Positions 27,561 through 35,254 of a stretch of 64,000 bases of DNA are shown piece by piece. The stretch spans positions 1 through 64,000 of the forward strand of contig NZ_PTIR01000023.1 in NCBI RefSeq assembly GCF_002934455.1, in the 5' to 3' direction. Position numbers and translations under genes: made by a program. This DNA comes from Trinickia symbiotica (GTDB lineage: Bacteria; Pseudomonadota; Gammaproteobacteria; Burkholderiales; Burkholderiaceae). Position 1 is the first letter of the stretch; every line of letters starts with the position of its first letter. Below the pieces are notes generated by a model, which did no database searches, had not been told where the DNA came from, and saw only the letters and a list, made by a program, of their open reading frames with translations.

Positions 27561-28484
27561 CTAGGGACGCTCGTCGTCCAGCAGCTCGGTCAGCGCGTCG
27601 CGCAACAGCTCGATCGGCCGCACGAGCCGGCCAGGCAAGGCTCCGTGCACGAGCCAGACATTGAGGCGCCCGTCGAAGCCCGGGACATCGATCGGCCGTA
27701 ACGCGTCTCGATACGGGCTGCGCGCGAGCACGTGCGGCGTGACGACGCCGAGGCCGAGGCCGCGCGCAACGAGCGAGAGCTGCAAGTCCGACCCGAACGC
27801 TTCGACGGCGACTTCGAATCGAAGTCCGGCCGCTTGCAACGCGCGGTTCAACACGGAACGCATTCCGCAACCGTCCTGGTTGAGCACCCAGGGGTAGCGC
27901 GCGAGTTCCTCGAGCGTCAGCGAAGCCGCCTCCTTGCCGCGTGGCGGGCGCGGCAACTCGAACGCACGCGAAGCTACGACGAGCGTCGGGTGCACAGCCA
28001 GCAACGTCGACGTGATCGAGTCCGGCATCTCGAAGGACGCCGGCATCAGGACGACCGCCGCGTCGACCTCCGCGCGCGTCAGGCGCTCGAGCAATGCCGG
28101 CGACCACGCGGCCATCACGCGCAGCGTCAAGCGCGGAAACGCCGCGCGCAGCCGGTCGACAGGCGCCTCCAGCGCCAGCTCGGACAAGAACGGCGGCACG
28201 CCGATTCTCAGTTCGCCGGTCGGCTCGCTGCCTGGCGCCGCAACGGCGAGCAGATCGTCGACGGAGCGCAGCACCGCGCGCGCGAGCGCGTATACCTCCC
28301 TGCCCGCGCTCGTGGGCTTCAGCGGCTTGCTCTGACGGTCGAGCAAAGGCACGCCGAGCATCGCTTCGAGGTTCTGCACGCGACGCGTAAGGCCAGGCTG
28401 CGTCAGATGCAGCCGCGTCGCCGCGCGCACCATCGAGCCGCTATCGACGACCGCCACGAACGCCTGAAGGTCACGAGTGTTCAC
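27561..28484 (-). CDS. LysR-family transcriptional regulator
   Basis: A 307-residue LysR regulator: winged helix in residues 1-60 (LQAFVAVVDSGSMVRAATRL, then QPGLTRRVQNLEAMLGVPLL) and a substrate-binding domain behind it. The start is a GTG at 28484. It is divergent from an MFS transporter 84 bases away and very probably controls it; effector unknown. Confidence 0.92.
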   Translation of the reverse strand: MNTRDLQAFVAVVDSGSMVRAATRLHLTQPGLTRRVQNLEAMLGVPLLDRQSKPLKPTSAGREVYALARAVLRSVDDLLAVAAPGSEPTGELRIGVPPFLSELALEAPVDRLRAAFPRLTLRVMAAWSPALLERLTRAEVDAAVVLMPASFEMPDSITSTLLAVHPTLVVASRAFELPRPPRGKEAASLTLEELARYPWVLNQDGCGMRSVLNRALQAAGLRFEVAVEAFGSDLQLSLVARGLGLGVVTPHVLARSPYRDALRPIDVPGFDGRLNVWLVHGALPGRLVRPIELLRDALTELLDDERP

Positions 28485-28568
28485 AACAGTTACGCATAAT
28501 CAGTATCGATATATTTCAATTGTCGCATATAAGGCGGGCACTTACGATGAACGCTCCTTCACTCGTTC

Positions 28569-29843
28569 ATGGACCCAGCCGCTATGAACCGGCCCGCCGA
28601 CACTTGCCCCGCCACGGTGACGGACAGCATCGAGGTCGAAGCACCCCAGACGCTCACGACCGCGCTCACGCTGCTCTTTGCCGCGGCAACCGGAATCATC
28701 GTCATCAACCTGTTCGCCGCGCAGCCGCTCACGGGCCCGATCGCCCGCTCGCTCGCGCTGCCCGCGAGCCTCACTGGCGCTGTCGCCATGCTGCCGCAGT
28801 TGGGCTACGCGTTCGGGCTCGTGCTGCTCGTGCCGCTCGCCGATCTCGTCGAAAACCGCAGGCTCATCGTGCGCACGCTCGCGGCCGCGGCCGTGTGGCT
28901 CAGTGTCGCCCTGCTCACGCACTCGGGGACTCTCTTTCTCGCGGCGATCTTCTTCGCCGGAGCCACCTCGAGCGTCATTCAGATGCTCGTGCCGATGGCG
29001 GCGTCGATGGCGTCTGAGAGCCATCGCGGCCGCGCTGTCGGCAACGTCATGAGCGGCCTGATGCTCGGGATTCTGCTCTCGCGACCGCTCGCGAGCGTCG
29101 TGGCGGGATCGGTGGGATGGCGCGCGTTCTACGGCATCGCGGCCGCGGCGGACGTCGTGATCGCGTTCGTCCTCGCGACACAGTTGCCGAAACGGACACC
29201 GGAGGTCGCCACGCGATATCCCCAGTTGCTTGGCTCCCTATGGACGCTCCTGCGCCATGAGCAGACCTTGCAGCGCCGCGCGTTATCCGCCGCGTTGGCG
29301 ATGGGTTCGTTCAGCGCCTTTTGGACCGCGATCGGCCTGAAGCTCGCGCAAGCGCCGTTCGGACTCGACTTCTACCAGATCGGCATCTTCGCGCTCGCCG
29401 GCGCCGCTGGGGTCGTCGCCACGCCGCTCGCCGGCCGCGCCGGCGATCTTGGTCACGGCAGGGCGGCACTCACGATTGGCCACCTGAGCATGGTCGTGGC
29501 CGTGATCGCGAGCGGCATCGCCGGCGCCGGATGGTTCGGCTTTTCTGTAACCGCGCATCGCGGATGGGCGCTCGCGTTGCTCGTCGCGAGCGCGGCGACG
29601 CTCGATGCGGGCGTCGTGACCGATCAGACGCTGGGGCGGCGCGCGATCAACTTGATGAATCCCGCCGCTCGCGGCCGGCTCAACGGTCTTTTCGTCGGCA
29701 TCTTCTTCGTCGGCGGCGCACTCGGCGCGTCGCTCGGCGGCTTGGGTTGGGCGTGGGCAGGCTGGACAGGCGTCACCGTCGTCGCGTTGGCATTCGCCGG
29801 CACCGCGCTCGCGCTCGGATTGGCTCGGGGGGCGAGCGATTAG
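28569..29843 (+). CDS. MFS transporter
   Basis: A 424-residue membrane protein with about 12 predicted hydrophobic segments and the motif-A-like loop PLADLVENRRLIV (about residues 95-107) after helix 2. The composition resembles YgaY/YnfM-like drug or metabolite exporters. ATG 28569 is used, with 28584 as an alternative; neither has a strong ribosome-binding site. A divergent LysR gene probably regulates it. The substrate is unknown. Confidence 0.88.
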   Translation: MDPAAMNRPADTCPATVTDSIEVEAPQTLTTALTLLFAAATGIIVINLFAAQPLTGPIARSLALPASLTGAVAMLPQLGYAFGLVLLVPLADLVENRRLIVRTLAAAAVWLSVALLTHSGTLFLAAIFFAGATSSVIQMLVPMAASMASESHRGRAVGNVMSGLMLGILLSRPLASVVAGSVGWRAFYGIAAAADVVIAFVLATQLPKRTPEVATRYPQLLGSLWTLLRHEQTLQRRALSAALAMGSFSAFWTAIGLKLAQAPFGLDFYQIGIFALAGAAGVVATPLAGRAGDLGHGRAALTIGHLSMVVAVIASGIAGAGWFGFSVTAHRGWALALLVASAATLDAGVVTDQTLGRRAINLMNPAARGRLNGLFVGIFFVGGALGASLGGLGWAWAGWTGVTVVALAFAGTALALGLARGASD

Positions 29844-29940
29844 GATGGTTGGCGAACCGTCGCTGCCGCAACCGCCAGCGATGATGGCCGCGGCAGGACA
29901 AGCTCGAAGGCTCGACGGTTCGACGGTTCGTAATGGCCGC

Positions 29941-30810
29941 CTATCGCCCCGCCCGCCGCGCCGCCACTTTGCCAAGCACGGCGAAATCCTTCTCGCCGTC
30001 GCCATGGGCGATCGCGTCGAGCAGGCTGTCGCGCACGACGCTGCCGATGGGCAGCGGCGTCGAGCAAGCCTCGGCGGCGGCGAGCGCCAGCCGCACATCC
30101 TTCAATCCGAGCCGCGCCTTGAACTGCGCGGGCTCGTAGCGATCCTCGGCAATGAGCTTGCCATAGCCTGAATAGACGGGGCCCGGGAACACGCTATTCG
30201 TGATGACGTCGAGAAAATCCGTCATCGCGACGCCGTGCCCGGCGAGCAGCGCCGAAGCCTCGCCGAGTGTTTCGACGGCCGATGCCAGCGCGAAGTTGGC
30301 GGCGAGCTTCACGACGTTCGCATGCTGCGGCGTGGCGCCGATCCGCCAGGTCTTCTGACCGATCGCATCGAGAACGGGCTGCACGCGATCGATCGCGGCA
30401 CTCGCGCCGGCGGCGATGATCGTGAGCTTGCCGGCCGCGGCGACGTCCGGGCGCCCCATGACCGGCGCGGCCACATAGTGAATCCCGCGCGCCTCGTGCT
30501 CGCGCGCGAACGCTTCGGCGAACGCGACGGAGACCGTCGCCATGTTCACGTGCACGAAATCGCGCGGCGCGTGATCGAGCAGGCCCGTCGCGAACACCTC
30601 GCGCACGGCCGCATCGTCGGCCAGCATCGAGAACGCGGCGTCGCCGGAAAACGCATCGGCCGGCGTATCGACGAGCTTCGCGCCGAGCGCCTCGAGCGGT
30701 TGCGCCCGCTCGCGCGAGCGGTTCCAGACGCGCACGCCGTGGCCGGCTTTCAGGATGTTTTCCGCGATGCTCCGGCCCATGCTGCCGAGGCCGATAAATC
30801 CGATGTCCAT
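29941..30810 (-). CDS. NAD(P)-dependent beta-hydroxyacid dehydrogenase
   Basis: A 289-residue enzyme of the 3-hydroxyisobutyrate dehydrogenase/GLYR family. The N-terminal Rossmann fold opens with MDIGFIGLGSMGRSIAENIL, the substrate block appears as YVAAPVMGRPDVAAAGKLTI (about residues 134-153), and the catalytic Lys is in NVVKLAANF (near 165-173). AAGGAG precedes ATG 30810. Possible substrates include 3-hydroxyisobutyrate, tartronate semialdehyde and glyoxylate; they cannot be separated here. It is divergent from the Mut7-C gene. Confidence 0.88.
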   Translation of the reverse strand: MDIGFIGLGSMGRSIAENILKAGHGVRVWNRSRERAQPLEALGAKLVDTPADAFSGDAAFSMLADDAAVREVFATGLLDHAPRDFVHVNMATVSVAFAEAFAREHEARGIHYVAAPVMGRPDVAAAGKLTIIAAGASAAIDRVQPVLDAIGQKTWRIGATPQHANVVKLAANFALASAVETLGEASALLAGHGVAMTDFLDVITNSVFPGPVYSGYGKLIAEDRYEPAQFKARLGLKDVRLALAAAEACSTPLPIGSVVRDSLLDAIAHGDGEKDFAVLGKVAARRAGR

Positions 30811-30930
30811 CTATCGCTCCTTCTGACGAACGGCTCTTGCCGAAAGGCGCCTAGTGCAGCACGAACGTCCGGCGCTTGCAGCCGACTCGGCAAACCTCGG
30901 GGTCGTGCCCGCTATGCGATACTCGTATTC

Positions 30931-31689
30931 ATGCCGCCCGTGACCGCGACTTTTCGCTTTTACGAAGAGCTGAACGACTTTCTGGCCCCGCCGCTGCGTC
31001 GGCGCGAGATCAGCTGTGTCTGCGCGCGGGCGGCCACCACCAAACACATGATCGAAGCACTCGGCGTGCCGCATACCGAGGTCGAGCTCATTCTCGTCAA
31101 CGGCGAATCGGTCGGCTTCGATCGCGTGCTCGAAGAAGGCGATCGCGTCGCCGTCTATCCGAAGTTCGAGGCACTCGACATCACGCCCATGCTGCGCGTG
31201 CGGCCGGCGCCGCTGCGTGTCATTCGCTTCGTGGCCGACGCCCATCTCGGCGGCCTCGCCCATCTGCTGCGCCTCGCCGGCTTCGATACGCTCTACGACA
31301 ATCATTACGCCGATGAAGAAATCGAGGCGCTCGCCGCCGCCGAGGGACGCATCGTGCTCTCGCGCGATCGCGAGTTGCTCAAGCGCCGTACGATCACGCA
31401 CGGCTGTTATGTGCGCGCGCTGAAGCCGCAGGAACAATTGCGCGAAATCGTCGGCAGACTCGACTTGATCCGAAGCCTCAGGCCGTTCCGCCTTTGTCTG
31501 ACCTGCAATGTGCCGCTGCGCTCGCTCGAGCGGTCCGAGGCGCTCGGGCGCGTACCGGATGGCGTCTTCGAGCGGCAAACGCGGTTCGTCACCTGCGACG
31601 TCTGCAAGCGCATCTTCTGGGAAGGCTCGCACTGGAGCCGCATGCGCGCGCTCGTCGATTCGCTCGCCCGCGACCGGAACGCTCAGTAG
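30931..31689 (+). CDS. Ubiquitin-like/Mut7-C domain protein, putative RNase
   Basis: A 252-residue cytoplasmic protein. Residues 1-85 look like a beta-grasp (ThiS/MoaD or Ub-Mut7C) domain, ending in VYPKFEALDIT. Residues about 95-250 form a Mut7-C domain: a PIN-like nuclease core (RFVADAHLGGLAHLLRLAGF, then RIVLSRDRELLKRR) and a zinc ribbon with CLTCN and CDVCKRIFW. The family is predicted to be an RNase but is poorly studied. ATG 30931 gives the usual short N terminus; longer open frame upstream is not used. Confidence 0.9.
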   Translation: MPPVTATFRFYEELNDFLAPPLRRREISCVCARAATTKHMIEALGVPHTEVELILVNGESVGFDRVLEEGDRVAVYPKFEALDITPMLRVRPAPLRVIRFVADAHLGGLAHLLRLAGFDTLYDNHYADEEIEALAAAEGRIVLSRDRELLKRRTITHGCYVRALKPQEQLREIVGRLDLIRSLRPFRLCLTCNVPLRSLERSEALGRVPDGVFERQTRFVTCDVCKRIFWEGSHWSRMRALVDSLARDRNAQ

Positions 31690-32293
31690 TCCGAAAGCAG
31701 TTCAATGCGACCCGGCCCGCTTTCGAAATGGTTCGCACTCCTATCGAACGCTCGCCCGCGACCGGAGTGGCTGAAAACGCACAGGACTCCGAAATTAACG
31801 GTTGACCGTCGTTTCACTGGGAAACTACAATTTCGTTATCTCAACAAGTGGGGTGTATCCCTTGGACGGTTGCAGTAGTCGACCTTCGAACAGTTTTTCT
31901 GCCTGACCGGCACGACGTCCGCGCTGATTCCCCTCTTCGCCGCCGTCTAGCCAGCAGGCAGACGGTGCGCTTCGTAGTCTTCTTTCTCTGACATCACTCG
32001 CGCATCGCTTCGAATGGCCGTTCCGCCATCGGGACGGAACGCGTGCGTATGGCCGGTATGGCCGTTTCCGCTCGCACGTCCGTTTTCGATGGTTCGGTGC
32101 GCACGGGCCTGGCGGGTTCGTGCGCCATTCGTTCGCGCGGCCGGCCGTACTGGCCGCGCGTGGTTGAACATGTCCGCGCGTAGCGCGGGCAACAAGCGAT
32201 CGTCGAACACGATCCGTCGCTGCGCGGATGCGCAAACGCCCGGCGGACCGAGTCGTCGCTCCAATAACCGGCATCATCAGCGGAAGAAGCGAA
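31690..32293 (+). promoter_or_regulatory. Promoter and long structured leader of the NRAMP-like gene
   Basis: TTGACC (31802-31807), an 18-base spacer and TACAAT (31826-31831) form a good promoter. Transcription would start near 31838, giving an untranslated leader of about 455 bases. In it are several GC-rich inverted repeats: GTTCCG/CGGAAC near 32023-32043, CGCGCGGCC/GGCCGCGCG at 32134-32160 and CCGCGCG/CGCGCGG-like sequence near 32169-32184. I do not see the conserved core of the yybP-ykoY manganese or the M-box magnesium riboswitch. A Pro/Trp/Arg-rich frame starts at 32014 without a ribosome-binding site. Confidence 0.5.
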
Positions 32294-33964
32294 ATGTCCA
32301 CACCTGCAAACATCACGAACCTCGCCCGCGCACGTAGCGCCGTGCTCGACGACGCGCACATCGGCGACATCAGGGGTGCGTTCGGCACCATCGCCCATCA
32401 CGACGTGGCGCCGCGCCGCACGTGGATGGCGCGCCTGCGCACGCTGCTCGCCATCCTCGGCCCGGGCCTCATCGTCATGGTCGGCGACAACGACGCCGGC
32501 GCGTTCGGCACTTACACACAAGCGGGCCAGAACTACGGCACGACGCTGCTCTGGACGCTCGCCCTCCTGATTCCGGTGCTCTACGTGAACCAGGAGATGG
32601 TGCTGCGGCTCGGCGCCGTCACGGGGGTGGGCCATGCGCGCCTCATCTTCCAGCGCTTCGGCAAGTTCTGGGGTGCCTTCAGCGTCATCGACCTGTTCCT
32701 GCTCAATGCGCTCACGATCGTCACCGAATTCATCGGCATTACGTTCGCGCTGCAATTTCTCGGCGTGCCGAAGATCCTCGGCGTCTGCGCGGCCGCCGTG
32801 CTGACGATGGCCGCTGTCAGCACCGGCGACTTCCGGCGCTTCGAGCGCTTTGCCATCGTGCTCTGTCTGCTGAGCCTGCTGCTCGTGCCCGTGCTCGTGT
32901 CGATCCATCCGCCCGTCGGCGTCATCGCGCACGACTTCGCGGTGCCGGGCTGGCCGCACGGTGCGAAGCTCTCGGACGTCATGCTGCTCGTGATCGGCAT
33001 CGTCGGCACGACGATCGCGCCGTGGCAATTGTTCTTCCAGCAGAGCTACGTGATCGACAAGCGCATCACGCCGCGCTTCATGAAGTATGAAAAGGCGGAC
33101 CTCTGGATCGGGATCGTCTTCGTGATCGTCGGCGCTGTCGCGATGATGGCGTTCACGGCCGCGCTCTTTTCCGGCCGCCCCGAGTCCGGCAACTTCACCG
33201 ACGCGGGCGGCGTGATCGCGGGGCTGCACCAGTATGTCGGCAAGACGTCGGCCACAATCTTCGCCGTGGCGCTGCTCGACGCATCGATCATCGGCGCCGC
33301 CGCGGTTTCGCTGGCGACCGCCTACGCGATCGGCGACGTGTTCGCGATCCGTCATTCGCTGCATCGAGGCGTGTCCGATGCGAAGGGGTTCTATCTCGTC
33401 TACTTCGCGATCATCGCGCTTGCCGCCACGCTCGTCCTGCTGCCGGGCACCCCGCTCGGCCTCTTGACCGAAGCCGTGCAAACGCTCGCCGGCGTGCTGT
33501 TGCCGAGCGCGACGGTGTTCCTGCTGCTGCTTTGCAACGACAAGGCAGTGCTCGGCCCATGGGTCAACTCGAAGCGGCTCAATGCGTTCACGGGCACTGT
33601 GATCGCCGTCCTCGTCGTACTCTCGATCATCCTGACGGCCGCGACGGTCTTCCCCGACATCACGGGCGGCACGATCGTCGAAATCCTTGTCGGCGGGATC
33701 GTGCTCTTCGTCGTGGGGTACCTGGCGACGCTCATCGCGCAGCGCCGGGTCGCGAAGCCAGTCCTCGGTGGGGAACATAAGCCGGCACACGGGAACGGCG
33801 ACGACGATGCAGCGCGCGATTCATGGCGTATGCCGCCGCTCGACGAATTGCCGCCGCCGAAGCTGACGCTTTCGACGCGCGTATGGATGGCCGCGTTGCG
33901 CGGCTATCTGGTGATCGCCGTCGGGCTCGTCATCGTCAAGGTCGTGCAACTCGCGGTGCATTGA
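32294..33964 (+). CDS. Divergent NRAMP-family transporter (NRMT-like)
   Basis: A 556-residue membrane protein with about 11 hydrophobic segments and hydrophilic ends. The NRAMP fold is clear, but the metal site is altered: where canonical NRAMPs have DPGN in helix 1, this one aligns as DAGA (Asp66-Ala69, in GDNDAGAFG), and the helix 6 MPH is replaced by Ala242-Pro243-Trp244. The coordinating Asp is kept while the Asn and Met ligands are both Ala. Loss of the Met ligand is known from NRAMP-related magnesium transporters, so magnesium or a broader ion range is likely. A canonical MntH is encoded at 41.4 kb. A cytoplasmic insert rich in Asp lies near residues 500-520. Confidence 0.85.
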   Translation: MSTPANITNLARARSAVLDDAHIGDIRGAFGTIAHHDVAPRRTWMARLRTLLAILGPGLIVMVGDNDAGAFGTYTQAGQNYGTTLLWTLALLIPVLYVNQEMVLRLGAVTGVGHARLIFQRFGKFWGAFSVIDLFLLNALTIVTEFIGITFALQFLGVPKILGVCAAAVLTMAAVSTGDFRRFERFAIVLCLLSLLLVPVLVSIHPPVGVIAHDFAVPGWPHGAKLSDVMLLVIGIVGTTIAPWQLFFQQSYVIDKRITPRFMKYEKADLWIGIVFVIVGAVAMMAFTAALFSGRPESGNFTDAGGVIAGLHQYVGKTSATIFAVALLDASIIGAAAVSLATAYAIGDVFAIRHSLHRGVSDAKGFYLVYFAIIALAATLVLLPGTPLGLLTEAVQTLAGVLLPSATVFLLLLCNDKAVLGPWVNSKRLNAFTGTVIAVLVVLSIILTAATVFPDITGGTIVEILVGGIVLFVVGYLATLIAQRRVAKPVLGGEHKPAHGNGDDDAARDSWRMPPLDELPPPKLTLSTRVWMAALRGYLVIAVGLVIVKVVQLAVH

Positions 33965-34048
33965 CCAGAGCACCTGCACGCCCCGGCCGCTGCCGCTCGA
34001 TGATCGCCATCGTGCGGCGGCGGTCCAGCTCCCAACGCCAGGTCCGGT

Positions 34049-35074
34049 TCAGCCCTTCTTCTCGTCCGCGGCGTCGTAACGTCCGCGTGCCGCGGCTCCA
34101 TTGAGCCGTGCGCGCTTGAGCAGCGCCTGACGCGCTTCCCCGACGTTCGCGGACTGGCCGCGCCATGCTTTCAACGGCGGCTCCTGCAGCGCCCTCGCAT
34201 AAGAGAAGCTGAGCGGCCATGGGCGCCGCCCTGTGCGATTGATCGCATCGAGATGCGCGGTCGCCTGCTCAGGCGTCTGGCCGCCGGACAGGAAGAAAAC
34301 GCCGGCCACGACGGGCGGCACTGTACGGCCGAGCACCCTCACCGTACTCGATGCGACTTCGTCGATACTCGCCTGCTTCGCGTGCTCCTTGCCCGGCAGC
34401 ACCATGCTCGGCTTCAGCAACATCAACTCGAGCGCGACGCCATGGCGGTGCAGCGCATGAAACACCTCGTGCAAGACCGCTTCGGTGACTTCGGCGCAGC
34501 GCTCGATCGAGTGATCGCCATCGATCAGCACCTCCGGCTCGACGATCGGCACGACGCCCGCCTCCTGGCAAATTGCCGCGTAGCAGGCCAGCGATTCCGC
34601 ATTCGTCTCGATCGCCAACCGGCTCGGTAACGTGTCCGACACGTTGTAGACCGCGCGCCACTTCGCAAAGCGCGCGCCCTGCTCCTTGTAATGCTCGAGT
34701 CGCTCGGCGAGCCCGTCGAGCCCTTGCGTGATTTCGTCGCCGGCCGCATTGACGAGCGGAATCTTGCCTTTATCGACCTTGATGCCGGGCACGATGCCCT
34801 GGCGCTCGGCCAGACGCGGCAGCAGTTCGCCGTCGTCGGCCTTTTGCCCGAGCGTTTCCTCGTACAGGATGACCCCGCTCACGAACTCGCCGAGCCCTGG
34901 CGCACCGAGCAGCAGGCTGCGCCACTGACGGCGGTTCTCTTCCGTCGATTCGATGCCGACCGTCTTGAACCGCTTCGCGATCGTGGGGCCGCTCTCGTCG
35001 GCTGCGAGCAGCCCTTTGCCCTCCTGCACGAGGGCATCGATGGTGGCTTGTAATTCCTGTCTGAGCGTACTCAT
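34049..35074 (-). CDS. Class I fructose-bisphosphate aldolase
   Basis: A 341-residue class I aldolase, cleaving fructose 1,6-bisphosphate to triose phosphates through a Schiff base. Lys221 in LMLLKPSM is the Schiff-base residue; Lys138 in FAKWR and Glu179 in VPIVEPEVL match the other catalytic positions of the animal-type enzyme. GGAGG precedes ATG 35074. The stop codon lies 85 bases from that of the convergent NRAMP-like gene. No other glycolytic genes are adjacent. Confidence 0.95.
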   Translation of the reverse strand: MSTLRQELQATIDALVQEGKGLLAADESGPTIAKRFKTVGIESTEENRRQWRSLLLGAPGLGEFVSGVILYEETLGQKADDGELLPRLAERQGIVPGIKVDKGKIPLVNAAGDEITQGLDGLAERLEHYKEQGARFAKWRAVYNVSDTLPSRLAIETNAESLACYAAICQEAGVVPIVEPEVLIDGDHSIERCAEVTEAVLHEVFHALHRHGVALELMLLKPSMVLPGKEHAKQASIDEVASSTVRVLGRTVPPVVAGVFFLSGGQTPEQATAHLDAINRTGRRPWPLSFSYARALQEPPLKAWRGQSANVGEARQALLKRARLNGAAARGRYDAADEKKG

Positions 35075-35254
35075 CGTCGATCCTCCGAAAGCTGTTGCAC
35101 CAGGGACCATTGAATGCCGGCGACTTCAAGCGGCAAGAAGACTCCGGCGCGCGGATGAACCGCCTGGTGCCGGTCCGCCCTGCGCTGCAAGTTCGGTGCC
35201 CACGGAGCGCTGAGGCGTGGCGCGGCAGGGCACGCATCGGCGGCCGCTCGCCCG

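Noticed and set aside
31838-32293. yybP-ykoY manganese or M-box magnesium riboswitch
   Set aside because: The conserved core sequences I would expect are not visible; only unspecific hairpins were found.
31994-33790. 598-codon frame on the minus strand
   Set aside because: Opposite the NRAMP-like gene, dominated by His, Asp, Arg and Glu, no recognisable domain.
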